Source of the DNA: UBA5972 sp964567685
GTDB taxonomy: Bacteria > Pseudomonadota > Alphaproteobacteria > Rhodobacterales > Rhodobacteraceae
NCBI GenBank assembly: GCA_964567685.1
Contig: CAZMNO010000015.1
Coordinates: forward strand, 6,460 to 70,459
Direction: 5' to 3'
Length of the DNA: 64,000 nucleotides
The translations under genes and the position numbers were made by a program. A model generated the notes under the pieces. The model saw only the letters and a list, made by a program, of their open reading frames with translations. It was not told the DNA's origin and made no database searches. This document shows positions 7,861-16,105 of the stretch, one piece after another (the stretch's first letter is position 1; every line of letters begins with the position of its first letter).

Positions 7861-8136
7861 TTACCGTTTCAAGCGAATGGTATTCTGGAACCAGCGCCTA
7901 TTCATGAGTGCCAGGAACTTAGGATCAGTTGCGCAGTCCAATGATTGTTTTCCGATAACGGAATCTATTCCACATACAGGACAAAGAGCAGTTTGCTCTT
8001 CGTCAATCCATTCTTCAATGAGTGACGGTCGAAAAACCTCCTCACAATAAAAGCATCCGCAAAAGTCACTTCCCAGAACATCTTGTCGATGTTGTTTGCA
8101 GAATTTGTGGGCAGATTGAGTGTCGATACTTCTCAT
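7861..8136 (-). CDS. Small zinc-ribbon protein, function unknown
   Basis: A 91-residue cytoplasmic protein. FCGCFYCEEVF (near residues 25-35) and CPVCGIDSVIG (near 52-62) provide four or five cysteines for one zinc ribbon, with an acidic helix IEEWIDEE between them. The pattern matches a family of small bacterial proteins annotated only as hypothetical or cytoplasmic protein. The gene is lower in GC than its neighbours and sits between the decayed and the intact Rieske gene tail, so it may have arrived by insertion. It starts four bases after the Rieske stop and could be read from the same transcript, but no clear ribosome binding site is seen. Confidence 0.6.
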   Translation of the reverse strand: MRSIDTQSAHKFCKQHRQDVLGSDFCGCFYCEEVFRPSLIEEWIDEEQTALCPVCGIDSVIGKQSLDCATDPKFLALMNRRWFQNTIRLKR

Positions 8137-8139
8137 GCC

Positions 8140-9246
8140 TCAAGAACCATCCACCGCTTCGCGCATCCATTGCTGCAATTTGGCAATCGAGTGTTCCGAA
8201 TTCACCCCGTCATTGGGGTCCACCACCAGTGGCCCCGGCACGTAACCCTTGGATTTCAGCCCGCGCTGAACGCTTTCAACCAGCGTGATATCCTCTTCCA
8301 CCGTGGTTTCCCGGTCCTGAATGGCAAGCTTGCGGATGACCTCGCTTTCTTCGCCCCCCTCGGTGTACCAGCCGCGATAGACCGTGCAGGTATCGTGACC
8401 CGAAGCGCGCCAATGATAGGAATTCAGCACATTGCCGGGGTAGCACTGAAAGCTGAACATTGGCCACAGGAACCACGACTGGTAGTCCCCCGCATGTTCA
8501 TTGCTCTCAAGATCAATCGGATAGGTCATCTTGTCGAGCGACTGGCATTCGGTGGTATGGCGCAACACATATCCCGTGGCGTCCGGCTGAATGTCATAGG
8601 TTTTCGGATTGATCACGCCCGTTGCAAAAGTCGGGTGGTTCATCGGGCAATGGTAGCATTCCGAGTAATTCTCGACCGAAACCTTCCAGTTGCAGGCCTC
8701 GGGCACTTCAACATATTCCAGCGGCTCAAGGGCGGCGATATGAGGCACGAACTCACCCAATTCCGCGCGCACGCCGGGGTACCAGTCATCCATCGGCGCG
8801 GCGTCATTGTCGAGATTGACGAAAATGAAACCGTGGAAATCTTCGGTTCTGACTTCCGTCAGGCAGATCTCTTCGCGCCTGAACCCTTCAACCGCCTTGA
8901 TGTTCGGCCCTGATCGCAAGCCGCCGGTCAGTTCATATGACCACGCGTGATAGGGGCAGACGACAACCCGCGTATTGCCCCGGCCCGATACCATCTCATG
9001 TGCCCGGTGCTGGCAGACGTTGTAAAAGGTGCGTATGACATCGTCCTGACCACGAATGACAAACAGGCTCTGCCCGGCGATCCCGAACGCCAGATAATCG
9101 CCGACATTCCTGATCTCGCTGGCATGGCAGGCAAATTGCCAGGTGCGGCTCAGAAGCCCGTTCATCTCGGCTTCAAACACCGCCGGATCGGTGTAGTACC
9201 GGGCCTCAAGCGCGCGTATCGGTTCAAACTGGGTTTCCTTGTTCAT
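8140..9246 (-). CDS. Rieske-type aromatic-ring-hydroxylating/N-demethylating oxygenase, large subunit
   Basis: A 368-residue oxygenase. The Rieske [2Fe-2S] ligands are Cys78 and His80 (CQHR) and Cys97 and His100 (CPYH). The mononuclear iron site is marked by NYSECYHCPMNHP, with His199 and His204 as ligands. Its length and the NWKVSVENYSECYHC region are like those of quaternary-amine demethylases such as the glycine betaine and stachydrine oxygenases, which remove an N-methyl group as formaldehyde. No reductase subunit gene is next to it, so it needs one from elsewhere. Its ATG overlaps the stop of the RpiR regulator gene by four bases, and the pair is divergent from the dimethylglycine-dehydrogenase-like gene, which fits successive demethylation steps. 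Confidence 0.85.
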   Translation of the reverse strand: MNKETQFEPIRALEARYYTDPAVFEAEMNGLLSRTWQFACHASEIRNVGDYLAFGIAGQSLFVIRGQDDVIRTFYNVCQHRAHEMVSGRGNTRVVVCPYHAWSYELTGGLRSGPNIKAVEGFRREEICLTEVRTEDFHGFIFVNLDNDAAPMDDWYPGVRAELGEFVPHIAALEPLEYVEVPEACNWKVSVENYSECYHCPMNHPTFATGVINPKTYDIQPDATGYVLRHTTECQSLDKMTYPIDLESNEHAGDYQSWFLWPMFSFQCYPGNVLNSYHWRASGHDTCTVYRGWYTEGGEESEVIRKLAIQDRETTVEEDITLVESVQRGLKSKGYVPGPLVVDPNDGVNSEHSIAKLQQWMREAVDGS

Positions 9247-10139
9247 GATGAGGCCTCCTTTTCGTCGTGGTAAATGCCAAGCTCGTGGCGGCGTTGGTGA
9301 AACTTCTCGACCCGTTCAACAATTTTCGGTTCGGCAACGGCGATGACAAAGCTCAGCAGCGTTTCCAGAAGCGCGACGGTCGAAACCGATGAAGGAAAGA
9401 ATTGCGGCGTATCGGCTGCGACGACAAATCCATGATCCGATCCTATGACCACCGGGCTTGCCGGGCTGTCGGATATGCCGATGACGCACATCCCCTGTTC
9501 GCGCGCTATGCGCACCCCTTCGACCACTTCGGCGCGGTAGGGTTTGCAGGTGATGGCGATCAGCACATCGCGCTTGTCGGCCCACGCCAGATCGTCAACC
9601 GGGGTTGAGCCGGGTCGCGGGATGGCGTGAAACTGCACCATGCCGGTCGAGGCGAGATAGGTGAAATTGCGGGCGTTGGCGTTGTTGACACCAACCCCCA
9701 GCGTATAGACATTGCGTGAATTCCAGATATCCACTGCAGCCTCTTTCAGCCCTGCCGAGTCAATTCCAGCAAATGTCTCTTCGATATTGCGCAGGGTCGA
9801 AGAGACCATGTCGGCATAAAGCCCGCCCAGTTCACCGGCCTCGCGGATATTCTGCAACCAGCGCGCCCGGTCCGGAAAGCTGACGGTTCCCGCGCGGATG
9901 GCGGCACGGAAAGGTTCGCGGAAATCCTCATAACCGTCAAATCCCACCTGGCGCGCCATGCGCACGAATGTGTTGGGTTTGACCTTCGCCGCCTCGGCGA
10001 TTTCGCGCACGGTGGAGACCCCCACATCCTGCGGGTTTTCCAGCACATAGCGCGCTGCTTTCTGCGCCTCGGGTGTCAGCGCCTCCCACTCCTCGGTCAG
10101 GCGATCCAGCACGTCATATGAAACATTTGTGTCATTCAT
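9243..10139 (-). CDS. MurR/RpiR-family transcriptional regulator
   Basis: A 298-residue regulator with an N-terminal RpiR helix-turn-helix (VREIAEAAKVKPNTFVRMAR, about residues 47-66) and a C-terminal SIS domain beginning near 120 (NVYTLGVGVNNANARNF; later AITCKPYRAEVVEG). SIS domains bind phosphosugars or other metabolites. The start at 10139 gives the family's usual length; a longer frame to 10271 would run into the divergent gene. It is co-transcribed with the Rieske gene and divergent from the operon at 10213-17211, so it probably controls both sides from the 73-base gap between them. Confidence 0.85.
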   Translation of the reverse strand: MNDTNVSYDVLDRLTEEWEALTPEAQKAARYVLENPQDVGVSTVREIAEAAKVKPNTFVRMARQVGFDGYEDFREPFRAAIRAGTVSFPDRARWLQNIREAGELGGLYADMVSSTLRNIEETFAGIDSAGLKEAAVDIWNSRNVYTLGVGVNNANARNFTYLASTGMVQFHAIPRPGSTPVDDLAWADKRDVLIAITCKPYRAEVVEGVRIAREQGMCVIGISDSPASPVVIGSDHGFVVAADTPQFFPSSVSTVALLETLLSFVIAVAEPKIVERVEKFHQRRHELGIYHDEKEASS

Positions 10140-10212
10140 GATTGACGACGGTACATATGTTTGCTTAACCTGTCCATCAGAAAATGCGCTATCGTGAACA
10201 GGAAAGAACGAC

Positions 10213-12657
10213 ATGGCGGAAAATGGCATGCCCACCCACGCGCGGGTGGTGATTGTTGGCGGCGGCATCATGGGCTGCGGGCTGGCCTATCATCTGGCGC
10301 ATGAAGGCTGGAACGACGTGGTTCTGCTGGAAAAGGCCGAGCTGACCAGCGGCTCCACCTGGCACGCGGCGGGGCAGATCACCCATTCGACCAGTTCTTA
10401 TGGCCTTGGCAAGATGGTCGACTATAACATCGGCCTATATTCCGGCGCGCTTGAGGCGGAAACCGGGCAGGCCGTCACATGGCACGGCTGCGGTTCGTTC
10501 CGGCTGGCCTATTGCGAAGACGAGATGGACTGGCTGCGCCACACCCTGTCGGTCGGCACCGCGCTGGGCTTCAATATCGACCTGGTGGGGCCCGAGCGGA
10601 TTGACGAATTGCACCCGTTTTATAACCTTGATGGTGTTTTGGGGGCGCTGCATACACCGGATGACGGGCACGTGGACCCCTCCAACGTCACAATGGCACT
10701 GGCGGCAGGTGCGCGGCAAAAGGGCGTGCGCATCATCCGGCGTTGCCGCGCGACCAACATCGGCAAAGTGGGTGGTGAATGGTTCGTGGAGACCGAAAAG
10801 GGCACGATTACCTGCGAACATGTGGTCAATGCAGGCGGCACCTATGCCCGCCAGATGGGCGAATGGTCGGGGCTGCAATTGCCGATGACCTCGATGACGC
10901 ATCATTATTTTGTCACCGATACGGTGCCTGAGTTCGAGGGGCTGGAGCGAGAGCTGCCTGTGATACGTGATGACAAGCTGGTCTCGGGCTATATCCGGAT
11001 GGAGCAGAAAAAGGGGCTGATCGGGATTTACGAGAAGGAAAATCCCAATACGGTCTGGGAAGATTACTGCCCCTGGGAGGCCGAGAACGAACTGTTTGCC
11101 GCGGATTACGACCGCATCATGCCGTGGCTTGAAAACGCCATGGACCGGATGCCGGTCTTTGCAGAACTCGGCATCACGCGCGAGGTGCATGGCGCGATTT
11201 CCCATCCACCGGATGGCAACCCGATGGTCGGCCCGGCACCCGGAGTGCAGAATTACTGGTGCTGCTGTGGCACCCAGATCGGTATCGGCTGGGGGCCGGG
11301 GCTGACGCGCGAGCTGGCGCGCTGGATGGTGCATGGTTCGGCTGACATCAACATGCGCGACTACGATCCACGTCGGTTTGGTGGCTATGCGACAAAAGAA
11401 TGGCAGGTGATCAAGGCGAAAGAGGATTACTGCCTGCGTCACGAAATCCCGTTTCCGCATTTCAACCGTCTGGCGGGGCGGCCAGTAAAACCCTCGCCTT
11501 TGTTTGAAACCCTGAAAGCCAAGGGCGCGGTGTTTGAAGAGGTTTTCGGCCATGAACGCCCGCGCTGGTTCGCCCGCGATGGGGTGGAACAGCGGGATCA
11601 CTATTCATTCCGGCGCAATGCCGTGCATGAGATGGTCGCGGGCGAAGTAAAAGCGGTGCGCGAGGCCGCCGGGATCATGGACATCTCGGCCTTTACCAAG
11701 GTCGAGGTTACGGGGGCGGACGCTGCGGTATTTCTGGATCGGCTGGTGGCCAACCGGTTGCCGCAGAAACGCGGTGGCATCGTGCTGACCCATATGCTGA
11801 ACCGGCGTGGACGGATCGAGATGGAAGTGACGCTGGCCCGGCTGGCCGAGGATCGTTTCTACATCGTCTGCGCCGCCTTTTTTGAACAGCGGCTGTTGGA
11901 TCATTTGAGTATTTACCGCCAAAAAGAAGATATAGAGATCATCAGGCGCTCTGACGAATGGGCGGCGATCACGCTGAACGGTCCGAAATCCCGCGAAATC
12001 CTGCGCCAATGCACCGATGCCGACCTGTCAAATGCCGGGTTCCGCTGGTTGTCGGTGCAGGAAATCACGGTTGCGGGCCGTCCGATCTGGGCCTTCCGCA
12101 TGTCCTATTCGGGCGAGCTTGGCTGGGAGTTTCACGGGCCCGGGGCAGAGATCAAGGCGGCCTACAGCACCTTGTGGGAGGCCGGTGCGCCCCTTGGTCT
12201 CAGGGATTACGGATCCTTTGCGATGAATGCGATGCGGATGGAAAAAGGGTTCAAGGGGGCTGGTGAACTGACCAATGAAGTGACCTTGCCGGAGGCTGAC
12301 GTGATGCGCTTCGTGCGCCTTGACAAGGCGTATCTCGGGGCCGAGGCAACCCGCCTCAGCGCTGACAGCAACGATATGCCGTGGATATGTGCCTATCTTG
12401 ACATCGAACCGGACGGTATTGAGGACGGTCACGGTGGCGAGGCCGTACTCCACAAGGGCATTGTGGTTGGCGCAACGGCCTCGGTCGCTTATGGTCATTG
12501 GGTCGGCAGAATTCTGGCCTTTGCCTATGTGAAACCAGCCGCCGCGGTCCCGGGTACCGCGCTTGAGGTTGTAATCGCCGGAAAATCGCGCACCGCGCGC
12601 GTGCTGGCCGAACCTGTTTACGACCCGGCTAACGAACGACCAAGGACAGACGGATGA
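10213..12657 (+). CDS. Dimethylglycine/sarcosine dehydrogenase-like FAD protein with C-terminal GcvT domain
   Basis: An 814-residue protein. An N-terminal DAO-type FAD domain has the dinucleotide motif GGGIMG at residues 16-21, and STWHAAGQ at 48-55 carries His51, at the position that binds FAD covalently in dimethylglycine dehydrogenase. The second half, from about residue 420, is a glycine-cleavage T-protein (aminomethyltransferase) domain that would transfer the released one-carbon unit to tetrahydrofolate. Family members demethylate dimethylglycine, sarcosine or related N-methyl amino acids. A ribosome binding site AGGAAAG precedes the ATG. First gene of a tight operon with four-base overlaps down to 17211. 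The exact substrate is not clear from sequence. Confidence 0.85.
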   Translation: MAENGMPTHARVVIVGGGIMGCGLAYHLAHEGWNDVVLLEKAELTSGSTWHAAGQITHSTSSYGLGKMVDYNIGLYSGALEAETGQAVTWHGCGSFRLAYCEDEMDWLRHTLSVGTALGFNIDLVGPERIDELHPFYNLDGVLGALHTPDDGHVDPSNVTMALAAGARQKGVRIIRRCRATNIGKVGGEWFVETEKGTITCEHVVNAGGTYARQMGEWSGLQLPMTSMTHHYFVTDTVPEFEGLERELPVIRDDKLVSGYIRMEQKKGLIGIYEKENPNTVWEDYCPWEAENELFAADYDRIMPWLENAMDRMPVFAELGITREVHGAISHPPDGNPMVGPAPGVQNYWCCCGTQIGIGWGPGLTRELARWMVHGSADINMRDYDPRRFGGYATKEWQVIKAKEDYCLRHEIPFPHFNRLAGRPVKPSPLFETLKAKGAVFEEVFGHERPRWFARDGVEQRDHYSFRRNAVHEMVAGEVKAVREAAGIMDISAFTKVEVTGADAAVFLDRLVANRLPQKRGGIVLTHMLNRRGRIEMEVTLARLAEDRFYIVCAAFFEQRLLDHLSIYRQKEDIEIIRRSDEWAAITLNGPKSREILRQCTDADLSNAGFRWLSVQEITVAGRPIWAFRMSYSGELGWEFHGPGAEIKAAYSTLWEAGAPLGLRDYGSFAMNAMRMEKGFKGAGELTNEVTLPEADVMRFVRLDKAYLGAEATRLSADSNDMPWICAYLDIEPDGIEDGHGGEAVLHKGIVVGATASVAYGHWVGRILAFAYVKPAAAVPGTALEVVIAGKSRTARVLAEPVYDPANERPRTDG

Positions 12658-13739
12658 GCGACATTTCCAAAACCATGAAAGCGATGGTGCTGACCGGGCA
12701 TGGCGGGCTTGACATGTATCACTGGCACGCGGATTGGCCGGTGCCGGTTCCCGGATCGATGGAAGCGCTGATCAGGGTCGGTGCCTGTGGCCTGAACAAT
12801 ACCGATGTCAACACCCGCTCGGGTTGGTATTCCAAGTCGGTCAGCGAGGCGACAACCGGTGGGGCCTATAGTGACGTTGATGAAGAAGACCCGACATGGG
12901 GCGGTGCCCCGATCACCTTCCCGCGTATTCAAGGGGCCGATGTGGTGGGTATCGTCGTGGCAGCGGGCGAAGGTGCCGACACGGGGCTGATCGGCAAACG
13001 GGTGATGACCGATGGCTGGCTGCGCGACTGGGATGATCCGATGAACATGGACAAGGCGGGGTATTTCGGCAGCGAATGCGATGGCGGCTATGCGGAATAT
13101 ACCAAGACTGATATTCGCAACCTGTCGCCCGTTGACAGCACTCTTAGCGATGCCGAGCTGGCCACATTTTCCTGCAGCTACACAACAGCGGAGGGCATGT
13201 TGTGCCGCGCCAATGTTACCGCCGAAGACACGGTGCTGGTTCCCGGCGCTTCGGGCGGGGTCGGAGGTGCTTTGGTGCAACTGGCCAAACGGCGTGGTGC
13301 GAGGGTGATTGCGATGGCGTCTGAAGATAAACACGCGGATGTGGCGAAACTCGGCCCTGACCGCATCTTGCCGCGCGCGCCGGAAGACCTCCGTGCAGCT
13401 TTGGGGGAAGAGAAGATCACCGTTGTCGCCGACATCGTCGGCGGTCCCTACTGGCCAAAACTGATCGACAGTCTTGAACGCGGCGGGCGTTATACCTGCT
13501 CGGGCGCGATAGCCGGGCCGATGGTGGAATTTGACCTCAGAACCTTCTATCTGCGCGATCTTACCTTCACCGGCTCCACCGTCATCCCGCCCCATATTTT
13601 CGGCGATGTGGTTGGCTATATCGAACGCGGCGAGGTCAAACCGATGCTCGCGGCAACCTACCCGCTGGCCGAACTCCGCGACGCTCAGCAAGCGTTCATC
13701 GACAAGCGTCATGTCGGCAATATCGTTGTGACGCCATGA
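12654..13739 (+). CDS. Medium-chain dehydrogenase/reductase (zinc-type alcohol dehydrogenase family)
   Basis: A 361-residue MDR protein. GACGLNNTDVNTR near residues 42-54 marks the catalytic-domain start, and GASGGVGGALVQLAKRRGA (about 200-218) is the NAD(P)-binding glycine motif. The usual Cys/His/Glu zinc set is not evident (the position after GACGLN is Asn-Thr-Asp), so it may be a zinc-free quinone-oxidoreductase-type member. AcuI-type acryloyl-CoA reductases also belong to the MDR superfamily and act downstream of DMSP lyases, but this protein carries an unusual loop near 60-80 and I cannot place it there. Overlaps both neighbours by four bases. Confidence 0.8.
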   Translation: MSDISKTMKAMVLTGHGGLDMYHWHADWPVPVPGSMEALIRVGACGLNNTDVNTRSGWYSKSVSEATTGGAYSDVDEEDPTWGGAPITFPRIQGADVVGIVVAAGEGADTGLIGKRVMTDGWLRDWDDPMNMDKAGYFGSECDGGYAEYTKTDIRNLSPVDSTLSDAELATFSCSYTTAEGMLCRANVTAEDTVLVPGASGGVGGALVQLAKRRGARVIAMASEDKHADVAKLGPDRILPRAPEDLRAALGEEKITVVADIVGGPYWPKLIDSLERGGRYTCSGAIAGPMVEFDLRTFYLRDLTFTGSTVIPPHIFGDVVGYIERGEVKPMLAATYPLAELRDAQQAFIDKRHVGNIVVTP

Positions 13740-14353
13740 CCGGGAACCCGCACAAGAGTCTGATTGTTCTCCTGCAGGCCGTGCGGGACTACGCCCGCCT
13801 TAACGCCCCGGATATTGCCGCATTCTGCGGTTCGGCACTCAACGAGGATCATCCGATCTCTGCCCTGACGCCGAGCATCCATCCGGCAACCGGGCAGATC
13901 AAGGAACTGGCGGATCAGGTCTGCCCGATGACGCAGGCAATTTTTTGCGCGATCATCACAGCTATCCCGCATCTGCACTGGAAACAAAGCTACACGCTGG
14001 ATGATCCGGGCTTCGATCAAAATCACCTGGACAATTATGCCTGGTTCAACCTGATCGCCCCCAGCGGCCCCTTCGTCAGCGACGAAATCCGGGTGTCCTG
14101 CGGCTATTGGGGCAAGGGTCTGCACTATCCCGTTCACTGGCACGAGCCCGAGGAAATATATCTCACCGTTGCTGGTTCAGCCCGCTATATCAGCAAAGGT
14201 CGCACCGATGTCATTGGCGGTCCGGGCGCCACTGTCTGCCACTATTCCAACCAGCCCCACGCCGCTGAAATGAGGGATGCCCCGCTGCTCGCCCTTGCCT
14301 TCTGGAGGGGGAAAAATCTGGAAGCCAAAAGCGGCCTTGGCGTGGAAACATGA
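13736..14353 (+). CDS. DMSP-lyase-like cupin (DddQ/DddL type)
   Basis: A 205-residue protein with an N-terminal helical half and a C-terminal cupin. The motif HYPVHWHEPEEIYLTVAG gives His134, His136, Glu140 and Tyr142; His175 follows 33 residues after the Tyr in SNQPHAAE. This H-x-H-x3-E-x-Y plus later His pattern is the metal site of the DddQ/DddL/DddW cupin DMSP lyases, which cleave dimethylsulfoniopropionate to dimethyl sulfide and acrylate. The family assignment is good, but neighbours point to N-methyl compounds and enolase chemistry, so it may act on another betaine-like substrate. It is embedded in the operon with a four-base overlap upstream and a one-base gap downstream. Confidence 0.7.
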   Translation: MTGNPHKSLIVLLQAVRDYARLNAPDIAAFCGSALNEDHPISALTPSIHPATGQIKELADQVCPMTQAIFCAIITAIPHLHWKQSYTLDDPGFDQNHLDNYAWFNLIAPSGPFVSDEIRVSCGYWGKGLHYPVHWHEPEEIYLTVAGSARYISKGRTDVIGGPGATVCHYSNQPHAAEMRDAPLLALAFWRGKNLEAKSGLGVET

Positions 14354-14354
14354 A

Positions 14355-15470
14355 ATGAAAATCACGCGCATTCGCATCTATAAAACCCATCTGCCCTATT
14401 TGGGTGGCGTTTACGCATGGGGGGCCGGAAATGCGATTGAAACGGCCCGCGCCACGGTCGTGGTGATCGACACCGATACGGATGTTTCGGGATGCGGCGA
14501 GTTCACCCCATGTGGTGAAAACTACATGGTCGCCCATTCAGAAGGCGTCGAGGCACTGGCGCGTCTCGTTGCCCCCAAACTGATCGGTGAGGATCCGCGC
14601 CAGATCGCGTGTATCGAACGGTTGATGGACCATATCGTTCGGGGGCATGGTTATGCCAAGGCACCCTTTGACGCGGCCTGCTGGGATATCCTGGGCAAGG
14701 CCACGGGTCAGCCTGTCTGGATGCTGATGGGCGGCAAGCTGACCGACGGCGCGCCGATGTACCGAGTGGCCCCGCAGAAGACGCTGGAGGAAACCGTCGC
14801 GGAAATGGAGCAACACCGCGCCAGTGGCTACCGGCAGTTCCAGATCAAGGTCGGGGGCGACTGGCGGACCGATATTGATCGTATCCGTGCAACCGTCCCC
14901 CTGCTGAAACCCGGCGAGAAAGCGATGGCTGACGCCAATCAGGGCTGGCGGGTCGATGATGCGATCCGTGTTGCGCGCGCCACACGCGACCTCGATTACA
15001 TCCTCGAACAACCCTGCAAAACTTACGAGGAATGCCAGCAGGTGCGCCGGGTGGCCGAACAGCCGATGAAGCTTGATGAATGCTTCACCGATATGCGCGC
15101 GGCGCATCGGGTGGTTCAGGATCGGGGGGCGGAAATATGCTGCCTCAAGATCAGCAATCTGGGCGGCCTCAGCAAGGCGCGGCGGGTGCGCGATTACCTC
15201 GTGGAAAGCCGCATTCCGGTGGTCAGCGAAGACACCTGGGGTGGCGAGATCACCTCAGCCGCCGTTGCCCATTTCGCCGCCTCGACACCGGCTGAATACC
15301 TGATCAATTCAACTGACCTGATGAACTACAACACCCGCTCTACCGGAATTGGCGGGCCTGTTGTGCAGAACGGCAGGCTTTACGCAAACGACTCGCCCGG
15401 TCTGGGTGTTAAACCGGATTTTGCCAGCCTCGGTGCACCGGTGGCGGTTTATGGTGAGGTCTCAGCATGA
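14355..15470 (+). CDS. Enolase-superfamily protein (mandelate racemase/muconate lactonizing group), first copy
   Basis: A 371-residue enzyme starting MKITRIRIYKTHL. A longer frame exists but would overlap the upstream gene, and this ATG fits the family. Barrel motifs are FQIKVGGD (catalytic Lys on strand 2), ADANQGW (metal Asp), LEQPC (metal Glu), KLDECF (third metal ligand) and CLKISNLGG (Lys on strand 6), the pattern of the muconate lactonizing enzyme subgroup. Such enzymes abstract an alpha-proton to drive racemisation, epimerisation or dehydration. Betaine 2-epimerases of marine roseobacters, which also occur with Rieske demethylases, are one possible relation. Overlaps the next gene by four bases. 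Confidence 0.8.
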   Translation: MKITRIRIYKTHLPYLGGVYAWGAGNAIETARATVVVIDTDTDVSGCGEFTPCGENYMVAHSEGVEALARLVAPKLIGEDPRQIACIERLMDHIVRGHGYAKAPFDAACWDILGKATGQPVWMLMGGKLTDGAPMYRVAPQKTLEETVAEMEQHRASGYRQFQIKVGGDWRTDIDRIRATVPLLKPGEKAMADANQGWRVDDAIRVARATRDLDYILEQPCKTYEECQQVRRVAEQPMKLDECFTDMRAAHRVVQDRGAEICCLKISNLGGLSKARRVRDYLVESRIPVVSEDTWGGEITSAAVAHFAASTPAEYLINSTDLMNYNTRSTGIGGPVVQNGRLYANDSPGLGVKPDFASLGAPVAVYGEVSA

Positions 15471-16105
15471 GCGAACGAAAAACCGCTATCCTGGCGCGGG
15501 TCTATGCTGCTGAAACCGCCGAGGATCAGCGTGGCGCCTATGATGCCTGGGCCTCTGATTACGAACGGGATGTCAATGCTTATGGCATCCGATTACCGTG
15601 GTATGCGGCGGCGGTATTCATTCGCCACGTAGAGCCGGAAACCGGCCCGATCCTCGATGCCGGCTGCGGCACCGGGATGCAAAGCGAAGGTCTGGCCCTG
15701 CTTGGCTATGGCCCTTTCCACGGTATAGACCTTTCCGAAGGCATGATGGAGATCGCCCGTGCAAAGGGCATTTATGAAAGCCTCGATCGCGCGGTTCTGG
15801 GCGAACCGCTAAACCTTGCAGACAACACTTATGCTGTCTCCTATTGCATCGGCGCGATGACCCCGGGCCACGCCCCGCCCGGCACGTTTGACGAACTCAT
15901 CCGCGTGACACAGCCGGGCGGTGTTTTCATCTTTTCTCTCAGATCGGACGAAGAAGCGGGTGTTTCCGATTATCAGAAGGCTTTGCAAGCACAGATCACA
16001 GGCGGGCGGATTGAAATCACTTTCCAGACCGAGCCGTTCATCTCCATGCCCCTTGGCGCACCGGATGTGCGCCATACAGTTTATGTTGCGAGGGTTCTTT
16101 CATGA
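15467..16105 (+). CDS. Class I SAM-dependent methyltransferase
   Basis: A 212-residue protein. AYDAWASDYERDV near residues 25-37 is the usual lead-in, ILDAGCGTGMQSEG near 64-77 is the SAM-binding glycine motif I, and FHGIDLSEGMMEIARAKG near 85-102 is motif II with the acidic ribose ligand. It resembles the WBSCR27-like small methyltransferase group, whose substrates are mostly unknown. It is embedded between the two enolase-superfamily genes with four-base overlaps on both sides. A methyltransferase within a presumed demethylation pathway could instead accept a methyl group or modify a released intermediate. Confidence 0.8.
   Translation: MSERKTAILARVYAAETAEDQRGAYDAWASDYERDVNAYGIRLPWYAAAVFIRHVEPETGPILDAGCGTGMQSEGLALLGYGPFHGIDLSEGMMEIARAKGIYESLDRAVLGEPLNLADNTYAVSYCIGAMTPGHAPPGTFDELIRVTQPGGVFIFSLRSDEEAGVSDYQKALQAQITGGRIEITFQTEPFISMPLGAPDVRHTVYVARVLS

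Noticed and set aside
12618..13712. Minus-strand 364-residue frame opposite the MDR gene
   Set aside because: Long antisense frames are common in GC-rich DNA; the plus-strand MDR motifs are decisive.
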